Shown here: positions 19,423 through 26,903 of the stretch, one piece after another
Layout of the letters: each line of letters opens with the position of its first letter
How positions within the stretch are numbered: the first letter of the stretch is position 1
NCBI RefSeq assembly: GCF_004354555.1
Contig: NZ_PUFH01000001.1
Location: 21,528 to 85,527 of the forward strand
DNA from: Leuconostoc citreum
GTDB taxonomy: Bacteria; Bacillota; Bacilli; Lactobacillales; Lactobacillaceae
DNA: 64,000 nt
Direction of reading: 5' to 3'
Notes under the pieces: generated by a model
What the model was told of the DNA's origin: nothing
Seen by the model: only the letters and a program-made list of their open reading frames with translations
Databases searched by the model: none
Position numbers and translations under genes: made by a program

Positions 19423-19893
19423 CTATCGATCAGATTTACCAGCATTAAAAACAGTTCTAATACCGCGTAATCCTTGTATGCGCGTGATGTCCCCAGTTAA
19501 TTGCAGTGTCCCTAAAAATGTCCCATCCTCATCGCGCACAGCATAGAAATTATTATAAATCGTTTGTTTATTTTGTGGAAACCATTGTTCATAGTGGTCA
19601 GCAGCACCTTGGTGCAAATCGCGTAGTATTTGTGAGATTGCTTCCTGTTCATCTTGGTTAAATAATGATAAAAATGGCTGCCCTAATAAATCGACTGTCC
19701 TGCTATTAACGCGCTGAGGATTATCAGAATAGTAGGCAATAAAATCATTTTCATCGGCAAAAGTCACTTCAAAAGGTAATATATTCAATACTTGATAGAG
19801 TGCATTTAATGACAGACTCCCCGTCGGTAAATTAATTATTGCCTGTGTATCAACTGTCTTGTTGTGCTTATTTGATGCTATTTGACCTACCAT
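19423..19893 (-). CDS. Stand-alone PAS-domain protein (DUF438-type PAS)
   Basis: A 156-residue protein with a short disordered N-terminus and one PAS domain (about residues 30-140; LPTGSLSLNALYQVLNILPFEVTF…DFIAYYSDNP…NNFYAVRDEDG…TLQLTGDI), similar to the C-terminal PAS domain of DUF438 proteins. No output domain is present. The gene overlaps apbE by 26 bp, so it is translationally coupled to the flavin transferase. Ligand (flavin, haem or none) is unknown; a redox-sensing or docking role in the fumarate pathway is only a guess. Confidence 0.75.
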   Translation of the reverse strand: MVGQIASNKHNKTVDTQAIINLPTGSLSLNALYQVLNILPFEVTFADENDFIAYYSDNPQRVNSRTVDLLGQPFLSLFNQDEQEAISQILRDLHQGAADHYEQWFPQNKQTIYNNFYAVRDEDGTFLGTLQLTGDITRIQGLRGIRTVFNAGKSDR

Positions 19894-20845
19894 AAGTCAT
19901 TGTCTCCCTAATGTAAAATGATTGATTAATGATGTGAAAATCAGATGATTGTATATTAATTAACTTAATTGACTGATCGCGATATATAAAGATGGCACCA
20001 AAAGGATAATCACTATTATCGGGTGGCCCATCATTAAAAAACAATCGTGTTGTCTCAATTTCGCCATCAATTGATTTCGGTGATAATACTGTCACACTAG
20101 CTAAGTCATTATCGTGAGGATAGCCCGTTTCAGGGTCAATAATATGATGGTATACATGTCCATTAGACACTAGATGACGCTCAGCAACGCCACTGGTTAC
20201 AACTGACATGGCTTTGGTTTCAATGAGTGCAATTGTGTTGCCATGTTGTACTAATGGGTTGCGTATGCCAATCCTCCAACGACCAGAAACATGGTTTGGT
20301 GCGTCGTTCATTAGGACGACATTACCACCAAAATTAATGATTCCAGCAATATGCCCTTGAGCGCGCCAATAATCTTGTAGTCTATCAGCAATATAACCTT
20401 TAGCAATTGCACCTAAGTCTAAAGACATACCTTTTTGTGGTAAATATACACTGAGCTTATCATCATCTAACACAATACCGTCACTCCTGATTTGCCGGCG
20501 TGCATGCTCAATAGCGGTGTGCGACGGTACCTGTGCATCTGAAAAGCCAATATGCCATAATTTAACCAGCGGGCCAATCGCAACATTGAAGCCAAAATGC
20601 TGATTACTTTCATAGACAGCACGTTTAATCAATTGATACACTGTTGCCGATACCGTTACAGGTTTCTGCCCAGCCGCTTGATTAATTGCCATAATCGTTG
20701 ATTGTGGACGATTTACCGTTAATATTTTTTCATAATCATTGACAAAATGAATTGCGTCATCAATAGCCCGTTCGTCGGCTGTGCCAAATAGCGTCAATCG
20801 ATTTGTTGTTCCCATGGCACGCCAAGATTTTTCAATTTTAATCAA
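19868..20845 (-). CDS. apbE: Cytoplasmic ApbE-type FAD:protein FMN transferase
   Basis: Transfers FMN from FAD onto a Thr/Ser of a target protein. The 325 residues contain MGTTNRL, MSLDLGAIAKGYIADRL, INFGGNVVL and VTSGVAERHL followed by HHIIDPETGYP, all ApbE hallmarks. No lipoprotein signal or transmembrane segment is present, so unlike most ApbE it acts in the cytosol. The usual C-terminal metal-site D in ADALSTALF appears to be E (GEIETTRLFF), a conservative change. It overlaps the FMN reductase gene by 4 bp; that protein ends with a probable target motif. Confidence 0.93.
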   Translation of the reverse strand: MIKIEKSWRAMGTTNRLTLFGTADERAIDDAIHFVNDYEKILTVNRPQSTIMAINQAAGQKPVTVSATVYQLIKRAVYESNQHFGFNVAIGPLVKLWHIGFSDAQVPSHTAIEHARRQIRSDGIVLDDDKLSVYLPQKGMSLDLGAIAKGYIADRLQDYWRAQGHIAGIINFGGNVVLMNDAPNHVSGRWRIGIRNPLVQHGNTIALIETKAMSVVTSGVAERHLVSNGHVYHHIIDPETGYPHDNDLASVTVLSPKSIDGEIETTRLFFNDGPPDNSDYPFGAIFIYRDQSIKLINIQSSDFHIINQSFYIRETMTYGRSNSIK

Positions 20846-21699
20846 AACATTGATGCTCCTGTCGTTGCGTCGGCTGTCACAACCGGTGCCACTACTTCAT
20901 TGGTCACGACATTATCAACATTATCAACAATATTTTCATGTAACAAATCACTCTGTTCAATCCACCAACCATCACCTTGCTCAATAACTTGAGTATTCTG
21001 ATCTGGTGAAATAATTTTGCTTGGGACAGTATCATTATCATATGGCGAATCGTTTAACACATGTTCAAATGATTGGTAACCCAAATTCACTGAACAGACA
21101 CTATCCGATTTTGGAAGCGTTTGGCAATTCTCACTATCACTGCCATCACCACACATTGGCCGCAACAGTTTCGCAAACGTCACGAAATTTTGGAAGATGC
21201 TATCCAAAAAACGCACTGTTGTCGCATCGGTTAGTTCGTCACGTGCTGTATCAATATTTTCAGCAGCAGGCCCAACTAAAAACTGATTTCCTGGTAACAC
21301 TAAAGCGTCAATACCTGGTGCATCCATAATCTGACGTAAGTGTTCTTGTGCGTTATTCGTCCCTTGCCGTCCTAGTGACGCACCGACCAGCATAACCGGC
21401 TTATTTGTAAACGGATGTGTTTCACCGTAGCTCATCCATTCAATAAATGACTTTAATGCAGCTGTAATTGAATGATCATATTCAGGCGTCGATATAATGA
21501 CCCCGTCAGACGATGCAATAAGATGCGCAATTTCGACAATACGTAGCGGCACGTCATCATCTTCGCTAAACAGAGGTAAGTCAGCAATTTCGACAATCTC
21601 AATATTAGCCTGTGTGCTAAAATGCTTTTTCATGAACCACAATAACTTACGATTATATGATTTGCGTGCGTTGGTTCCTACAATAGCAACAAAGTTCAT
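20842..21699 (-). CDS. NAD(P)H:FMN reductase with C-terminal flavinylation-like motif
   Basis: Residues 1-180 are a flavodoxin-like FMN_red domain (AIVGTNARKSYNRKLL; ISTPEYDHSITAALK, the FMN phosphate and isoalloxazine loops). It is followed by about 100 extra residues that are acidic and low in conservation, ending ADATTGASMF. The last segment, D277-x-x-T-G-A-S283, fits the ApbE target motif Dxx(S/T)GA(S/T), with Ser283 as predicted FMN acceptor. Because apbE is the next gene (4-bp overlap), I infer that a tethered covalent FMN shuttles electrons from the NAD(P)H/FMN domain to the fumarate reductase encoded in the same run. Confidence 0.88.
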   Translation of the reverse strand: MNFVAIVGTNARKSYNRKLLWFMKKHFSTQANIEIVEIADLPLFSEDDDVPLRIVEIAHLIASSDGVIISTPEYDHSITAALKSFIEWMSYGETHPFTNKPVMLVGASLGRQGTNNAQEHLRQIMDAPGIDALVLPGNQFLVGPAAENIDTARDELTDATTVRFLDSIFQNFVTFAKLLRPMCGDGSDSENCQTLPKSDSVCSVNLGYQSFEHVLNDSPYDNDTVPSKIISPDQNTQVIEQGDGWWIEQSDLLHENIVDNVDNVVTNEVVAPVVTADATTGASMF

Positions 21700-21895
21700 T
21701 TATCTATCCTCAAAATTTTAATTAGTTTATCTTTTCACATTGTTATCTGTAACTTTATTAAACCCTGGTCATTGAATTAAGTCAAAGTTTATTAATTTCT
21801 TCACAAGTTCTTGAAACATTGGTGTCACTGAATCTAAGAGACCCTATACCTGATAATTTTTAAATTATAAGTTAAACTAATAAATTAACCGTCAA

Positions 21896-21927
21896 AAAAA
21901 GTAACTACATTAACGTAGTTACTTTTT
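21896..21927 (-). terminator. Terminator after the small membrane protein gene
   Basis: Stem AAAAAGTAACTAC/GTAGTTACTTTTT (13 bp, 6-nt loop) just beyond the stop of the leftward small gene. Confidence 0.88.
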
Positions 21928-21934
21928 AAGTACC

Positions 21935-22135
21935 TTATTTCTTTCGTGATGATAACCAACCTATTATCACAAAAAATAAAACCATTATTGTATTGAAGTA
22001 ATAATCAACCACAGATACTTTGACAATGACGCCCGCATCACCTAATACCAATAAGATAAATAACGTAGAAAAAACAACAATGAGCAACCAGTGCAATCGC
22101 TCACCACGCCTAACAACATCGAAAATATGGTTCAT
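21935..22135 (-). CDS. Small two-helix membrane protein, unknown function
   Basis: 66 residues, MNHIFDVVRRGERLHW then two hydrophobic helices (LLIVVFSTLFILLVLG and YYFNTIMVLFFVIIGWL) and a basic end SSRKK. The SD AGGGGG and a terminator frame the gene. No family recognised. The topology (N-terminal basic amphipathic piece, two helices) is common among small lactic-acid-bacterial membrane proteins. Confidence 0.6.
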   Translation of the reverse strand: MNHIFDVVRRGERLHWLLIVVFSTLFILLVLGDAGVIVKVSVVDYYFNTIMVLFFVIIGWLSSRKK

Positions 22136-22315
22136 GTCATCCCCCTTACAACTAAACCGTCTAGATTATCATAGCAAAAATGCTGCGCTTAATCTACCAA
22201 TGACCAGTGCATTTTTAAGATTTCTAGTAACGTTTTGTTGCACAAAAAATCTTATGGCAACAATCATTGTTGTTAAAGAGACCCCTATATGTAGTAAGTA
22301 ATTTGAATTGTCCTA

Positions 22316-22344
22316 TTGACAACTCATCAAATTCTTAGTATTCT
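22316..22344 (+). promoter_or_regulatory. Promoter of the trp transporter operon
   Basis: A perfect -35 TTGACA (22316-22321) and a -10 TATTCT (22339-22344) with 17-bp spacing; predicted start near 22351, about 20 nt before the leader peptide ATG. Confidence 0.78.
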
Positions 22345-22371
22345 TATTGCATAACAACTCGGAGAACAATA

Positions 22372-22419
22372 ATGAAAAATGCGTTTGCACAATTGAACAA
22401 CGCCTGGTGGCGTCGGTAA
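22372..22419 (+). CDS. Trp-Trp attenuation leader peptide
   Basis: A 15-residue ORF, MKNAFAQLNNAWWRR, with an SD (CGGAG) 7 nt before its ATG, about 20 nt after a strong promoter. Two adjacent Trp codons (22405-22410) sit four codons before the stop. The downstream RNA can form alternative hairpins, including a strong terminator, before a tryptophan-type ABC transporter. This matches the logic of ribosome-mediated attenuation: stalling at TGG-TGG when Trp-tRNA is scarce should favour antitermination. Confidence 0.8.
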   Translation: MKNAFAQLNNAWWRR

Positions 22420-22534
22420 GTCAGCTTTACGGTAACGGATAAAGCTGATGTTTAAAACATTTGTTTTATCCATACCGACGTATTTTGTAACGCACTGAGT
22501 CTGTATGGAAATATGCCGTACAGACTTTTCTTTT
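22411..22534 (+). promoter_or_regulatory. Attenuator: competing hairpins and terminator
   Basis: CGTCGGTA (22411-22418, the end of the leader ORF) can pair with TACCGACG (22473-22480). Inside lies CAGCTTTA/TAAAGCTG. CCATAC (22470-22475) can instead pair with GTATGG (22503-22508), which is also the left arm of the terminator GTCTGTATGG/CCGTACAGAC (22499-22508 with 22516-22525) followed by TTTTCTTTT. The pairings are mutually exclusive, so ribosome position on the leader can select terminator or antiterminator. Confidence 0.72.
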
Positions 22535-22580
22535 GACCTTGGGAAAGCCTTGTATGGCCGCCTAAGGTCTATTTTATTTG
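22535..22580 (+). promoter_or_regulatory. Second hairpin in the trpX leader
   Basis: GACCTTGGG pairs with CCTAAGGTC (22535-22543 with 22561-22569), enclosing GCC/GGC, and is followed by TATTTTATTT. It may be a second, weaker terminator or a spacer structure upstream of trpX. Confidence 0.5.
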
Positions 22581-22602
22581 ACAAAGAATTTGGAGATTTA
22601 TT

Positions 22603-23607
22603 ATGAATAAACGTTTGATGTCTGTTATTGCCATCATTGTCGCTTTTCTGGCCGTCGCCTTTGTGATGACTAATAACCCAACTGCTGTGACAAAAAAGAA
22701 AAACTATGTCCCCACAGTTGGTATTTTACAACTTGTTACACATCCAGCATTAGATGAAATCCATCGTGGTATTATTGCAGGCTTAAAATCACAAGGTTAT
22801 ACCAAAAACAAGATCAAAATTGATTATCAAAATGCGCAAGCGAATCAAGCAAACCTCAAAACAATGTCACAACAATTTACGAATGAAAATGCCGACTTAA
22901 CCATTGGTATCGCTACCCCGGCCGCACTCTCCTTAGCAAAAACAGCTAATGGCAATAATCCTGTTATCTTAGCTGGAATAACTGACCCTGCTGGTTCTGG
23001 ATTAGTCAAATCAGCACAAAAACCTGGTGGCAACATTACCGGTACTTCAGGCGATTCGCCACTTGAACAGCACCTTGCCGTAATTAAGCAAGTTGTTCCT
23101 CATGCAAAAAAGCTTGGTATCATTTACACAACTTCTGACCATGGCGGCGAGTATAACGCTAAGAATATGGCTAAGCTAGCTGAGGCGGCTGGCTACGATG
23201 CCAAACTCTATACCATTTCAACAACTAATGACATGCAACAAGTTGCAGAAACAGTGGCAAGTCAAGTTGATGTTATCTACGCACCACAAGATAATGGTGT
23301 TGCAAGTGCTATGAAAACATTAATTAACATTACGAATAAAAATAAAATTCCAGTCATTCCCGCTGTAGATACTATGGTCAAAGATGGCGGTGTTGCAACA
23401 ATGTCGGTTAGTCAATATAATATCGGTTACCAAGCTGGTATCATGGCAGCTAAAGTCCTAAAAGGCAAAGAAACGGCCACTTATCCAGTTAAGACAATCA
23501 CACAGGGTGATATGGTCGTCAACTTAAAGCAAGCACAACGCTTAGGCATTCAATTACCTGAAAGTATGGTCAAAGCAGCAGAATCCAAAGGAGAAGTAAT
23601 CAAATGA
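22603..23607 (+). CDS. trpX: Tryptophan ABC transporter substrate-binding protein (TrpX type)
   Basis: An extracytoplasmic binding protein of the ABC_sub_bind family (334 residues). It has an uncleaved or signal-peptide-like N-terminal helix (MSVIAIIVAFLAVAFVM) and a two-lobe fold with VGILQLVTHPALDEIHRGI, ILAGITDPAGSGLV and IIYTTSDHGG. No lipobox Cys is evident, so it may be membrane tethered. Tryptophan specificity rests on the Trp-Trp leader peptide upstream and the trpXYZ gene order. Confidence 0.9.
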   Translation: MNKRLMSVIAIIVAFLAVAFVMTNNPTAVTKKKNYVPTVGILQLVTHPALDEIHRGIIAGLKSQGYTKNKIKIDYQNAQANQANLKTMSQQFTNENADLTIGIATPAALSLAKTANGNNPVILAGITDPAGSGLVKSAQKPGGNITGTSGDSPLEQHLAVIKQVVPHAKKLGIIYTTSDHGGEYNAKNMAKLAEAAGYDAKLYTISTTNDMQQVAETVASQVDVIYAPQDNGVASAMKTLINITNKNKIPVIPAVDTMVKDGGVATMSVSQYNIGYQAGIMAAKVLKGKETATYPVKTITQGDMVVNLKQAQRLGIQLPESMVKAAESKGEVIK

Positions 23608-24503
23608 GTATGATTGTATCAAGCATTGGACAAGGGTTACTATGGGCTGTTTTAGGCGTAGCCTTGTTCCTGACTTTTAGAATTTTAGATTTCCCAGATA
23701 TGACCGTTGAGGGTTCATTTCCGTTGGGAGCTGCCACAACTGTAGCAATGATTGCACATGGCATTAATCCTTACCTCGCAACAATAGCAGCTTTTCTGGT
23801 CGGCGCTGGCGCTGGCTTAATTACGGGACTACTTTACACAAAGGGACGTATTCCCATCCTGCTAGCAGGTATTTTAGTCATGACAGCAGCATTATCAATT
23901 AATTTGAGAATCATGGGTTCAGCTAATATCTCACTCCTGAATCAAAAATCAATCTTCTCCGCCAATTTCTTACAACATTTACCAAAATATTTTGATGCGG
24001 TTTTTGTTGGCTTCATCATCATTACCATTATTACGTTAGCTTTAATTTTTTTCTTACAAACAGATCTTGGTCAAGCATTTATTGCTACTGGAGACAACGC
24101 AACGATGGCACAATCAATTGGGATTAAAACGGATCGTATGACTATTATGGGGTTGATGCTATCCAATGGCTTAATTGCTTTTGGTGGTGCTGTCATTGCC
24201 CAAAATAATGGCTATGCCGACATTAATATGGGTATTGGTATTATTGTCATCGCACTGGCATCGATTATAATCGGTGAAGTCGTTTTCGGTGAATTATCCC
24301 TAAATGAGCGCTTGGTAGCAGTAATTGTTGGTTCTATTTTATATCGTCTGGTATTATTGGCGGTCTTACAGCTCGGCTTTTCAACCAATGATTTGAACTT
24401 AATTTCAGCCATTGTCTTAGCAATTGCTATGATGTTACCGCGACTACGCCATGCACTAAAGCTCGATTCATTGATTAAAAAAGGAGTTGCCCCACATGAG
24501 TAA
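23604..24503 (+). CDS. trpY: Tryptophan ABC transporter permease (TrpY type)
   Basis: A 299-residue polytopic permease of the branched-chain/ribose-type (BPD_transp_2) class, with about eight helices. The N-terminal FRILDFPDMTVEGSFPLGAA and the cytoplasmic QAFIATGDNATMAQSIGI segment are typical of the single-permease systems encoded between an ABC_sub_bind protein and its ATPase. It overlaps trpX by 4 bp, and its stop overlaps the start of trpZ. Confidence 0.92.
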   Translation: MSMIVSSIGQGLLWAVLGVALFLTFRILDFPDMTVEGSFPLGAATTVAMIAHGINPYLATIAAFLVGAGAGLITGLLYTKGRIPILLAGILVMTAALSINLRIMGSANISLLNQKSIFSANFLQHLPKYFDAVFVGFIIITIITLALIFFLQTDLGQAFIATGDNATMAQSIGIKTDRMTIMGLMLSNGLIAFGGAVIAQNNGYADINMGIGIIVIALASIIIGEVVFGELSLNERLVAVIVGSILYRLVLLAVLQLGFSTNDLNLISAIVLAIAMMLPRLRHALKLDSLIKKGVAPHE

Positions 24504-25251
24504 ACCAGTTTTTTCACTTCAAAACATTACTGTCACTGTCGGTGATAATGTGCGAATACTTGACAACTTAAACTTCGATATCTTTGACGGCGATTTTATA
24601 ACAGTGCTGGGTACAAACGGTGCAGGTAAGTCTACGTTGTTCAACACGATTGCGGGCAATCTTAAAATTGCCTCTGGCGTGTTAAAGCATCACGATAAAA
24701 ACATTGCCAATGACAGCGCAGTATCACGTACTGATTATATTGCGCGGGTTTTTCAAGACCCAAAAATGGGAACAGCACCACGCATGACAGTTGCTGAAAA
24801 CTTATTATTGGCTGAAAAACGTGGCAAAAAACGGACATTACACAGTCGTGGTTTAACCAAGGAAAAGTTAGCCGAATACGCTAACATCACCAAAGTCATG
24901 GGGAACAATCTTGACACAAGACTGCAGACTGCTACAGGTAACCTTTCTGGTGGTCAACGCCAAGCCTTAAGCTTTTTGATGGCTACACGTGTGAAACCAG
25001 AATTGTTACTTTTAGATGAACATACCGCTGCACTAGACCCGAAAACTTCAGAACAGCTGATGTTAGCAACCAATGAACAAGTGACCAAAAATAAATTAAC
25101 TGCCTTGATGATTACTCATAACTTAGCTGATGCCTTAAAATATGGCAATCGGCTAATCATACTTAATGCTGGTAAAATTGTGTTAGATGTCAGAGACAGT
25201 GACAAAGCAGCATTAGATGACACACAAATCTTAAAATATTTTATGGCTTAA
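24496..25251 (+). CDS. trpZ: Tryptophan ABC transporter ATP-binding protein (TrpZ type)
   Basis: The ATPase of the trpXYZ importer, about 251 residues. Walker A GTNGAGKSTLF, signature LSGGQRQALS, Walker B LLLLDEHTAALDP and the switch His in ITHNLAD are all present. The ATG at 24496-24498 is chosen since SD AAGGAG lies 9 nt upstream; a TTG three codons earlier is too close to the SD. It ends before a terminator at 25274-25301. Confidence 0.93.
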   Translation: MSKPVFSLQNITVTVGDNVRILDNLNFDIFDGDFITVLGTNGAGKSTLFNTIAGNLKIASGVLKHHDKNIANDSAVSRTDYIARVFQDPKMGTAPRMTVAENLLLAEKRGKKRTLHSRGLTKEKLAEYANITKVMGNNLDTRLQTATGNLSGGQRQALSFLMATRVKPELLLLDEHTAALDPKTSEQLMLATNEQVTKNKLTALMITHNLADALKYGNRLIILNAGKIVLDVRDSDKAALDDTQILKYFMA

Positions 25252-25273
25252 TGTACAACGTCTTAACAAAATC

Positions 25274-25301
25274 AAAAAAACGCCTTTTACGGCGTTTTTT
25301 T
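25274..25301. terminator. Terminator after trpXYZ
   Basis: Stem AAAAAACGCC/GGCGTTTTTT with a 5-nt loop, between convergent genes. Confidence 0.9.
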
Positions 25302-25324
25302 GATGCCACTAATAAAAAATAGAT

Positions 25325-26662
25325 TTAAACTTTTTTATATTTAACAACACTAATGACCGCCAACACGATAAACCAGCTAATTGCCAGAAGTGTGGTAATC
25401 ATCGTTGCGGATGAGAAAAGCAGAATCCCAAAAATCATCAGCATGAAAAGAATAGTCAAATAATTTAAATACGGTGCAAATGGCATTTTAAAATGCTTAT
25501 CGCTCTGTTGATAATTTTTAGATTGACGGTATTTAACATGTGTCACCATTAATGCGATATAAATAACTATAAATGTCGCTGAGGCTGTTGATGTGACCAG
25601 ACTGAAAGCATCTTTTGGAAAAATGTAATTTAAAACAATTGCAGTTGCCACTAAACCAGCCGATAATGTTATCCCATTCATCGGGATATAGTGTTTATTA
25701 AGCTTAGCAAAACGACTTGTCTTTGGTGATAAGGAGAAAATCATACGCCCCGTCGTGAACAAAGCACTATTTAGAGATGAAGCTGCTGCTGTCAAAATCA
25801 CAAAATTAATGATACCGGCAGCTGCTGGAATACCTATCTTGGAAAAAACCTGCACAAATGGTGACTGATTGGCACTATAATTTGTCCATGGTTGAATCAC
25901 CATAATGGCTAACAATGCACCAACATAAAAAATTAAAATGCGCATAATAATAGCATTAATCGATCTTGGAATTGTCTGAATCGGATTCTGGGTTTCAGAA
26001 GCTGCAATACCAACAAACTCAACACCTAGGAAAGCGAAGAACGCCATTTGAAAGGCGGCTAACAGATTATGACCATGATTAGCAATCAAACCATGAGACC
26101 ACAAGGTAGATAATTGCGTGACGCCGGCGCTAGTACGTACATGAAATACTACCATCACAATGCCTATTACAATCATAGCAATAATAGCAACAATTTTAAT
26201 TAATGCAAACCAAAATTCTGTTTCGCCGAATGCTTTGACAGCAATAATATTCATTGTATACAGTAACCCAAGAAAAATGAGTTCCCAAAGCCAAGCAGGT
26301 GTTGTTGGCAACCAGAATTGCATGTATTTACCAATTGCTGTGAGTTCGGCCATGGCAATAATTATCCAACCAATCCAGTATGTCCACCCCATAACAAATC
26401 CTGCGCGTGGACCTAAGTATGACTTAATAAAACCAATAAATGTTGTTTGATCATGGTCTGATAATAACAACTCACCCAATGCGCGCATCATCGCGAAGAC
26501 AAATAGACCAGTAATAATGTATACCAAGACAATGGCTGGTCCTGCTTTTTGAATCGAGTCACCAGCACCTAAAAATAATCCTGTGCCAATTGTACCGCCA
26601 AGTGCAATCATATTGATATGGCGACCAGATAAGGTACGCGCTAACTTATGTTCTTGTTGCAT
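25325..26662 (-). CDS. APC-family amino acid permease
   Basis: A 445-residue, 12-helix amino acid transporter of the AAT subgroup. It starts LARTLSGRHINMIALGGTIGTGLFLGAG, with the helix-1 unwound GGTIGTG substrate motif. ETQNPIQTIPRSINAII follows in the central loop. Close relatives carry GABA, Lys, aromatic or other neutral amino acids; the substrate cannot be assigned. An ARG-box-like palindrome (26750-26764) lies in the shared upstream region. SD AAGGGG. Confidence 0.9.
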   Translation of the reverse strand: MQQEHKLARTLSGRHINMIALGGTIGTGLFLGAGDSIQKAGPAIVLVYIITGLFVFAMMRALGELLLSDHDQTTFIGFIKSYLGPRAGFVMGWTYWIGWIIIAMAELTAIGKYMQFWLPTTPAWLWELIFLGLLYTMNIIAVKAFGETEFWFALIKIVAIIAMIVIGIVMVVFHVRTSAGVTQLSTLWSHGLIANHGHNLLAAFQMAFFAFLGVEFVGIAASETQNPIQTIPRSINAIIMRILIFYVGALLAIMVIQPWTNYSANQSPFVQVFSKIGIPAAAGIINFVILTAAASSLNSALFTTGRMIFSLSPKTSRFAKLNKHYIPMNGITLSAGLVATAIVLNYIFPKDAFSLVTSTASATFIVIYIALMVTHVKYRQSKNYQQSDKHFKMPFAPYLNYLTILFMLMIFGILLFSSATMITTLLAISWFIVLAVISVVKYKKV

Positions 26663-26749
26663 AATGAATTGCTTTCCCCTTAAATAACATATACTTTATA
26701 TCTTAGTTCATTATGACTCATAAAGAAAACTAATCTTTTTCACGTATAG

Positions 26750-26764
26750 ATGAATATTATTCAT
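26750..26764. promoter_or_regulatory. Palindrome in the divergent region, ARG-box-like
   Basis: ATGAATATTATTCAT, an odd perfect palindrome with 7-bp arms. It resembles an ArgR operator half (TGAAT…ATTCA) but with a spacer one base short. It lies about 90 bp upstream of the amino-acid permease gene and 140 bp before hicD. Confidence 0.35.
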
Positions 26765-26801
26765 GATATTATCGGCTTTGGTTTTATAATAAAAATACTA
26801 G

Positions 26802-26817
26802 TGTTTCACGTGAAACC
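26802..26817. other. parS-like ParB-binding site
   Basis: TGTTTCACGTGAAACC matches the 16-bp bacterial parS consensus (TGTTTCACGTGAAACA) at 15 of 16 positions. The GTTTCACGTGAAAC core is a perfect palindrome. It is intergenic between divergent genes. Confidence 0.65.
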
Positions 26818-26903
26818 TATATTTCTGCTTTTTGTATTTTCATTCGTTATTAATATGTGTATAATTTAATCAATAACACATATAAAATTAATGGAGAAGT
26901 TTT

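Noticed and set aside
22120..22320. T-box riboswitch before trpX
   Set aside because: No T-box (AGGGTGG-like) or specifier-loop features; the leader peptide explains the region better.
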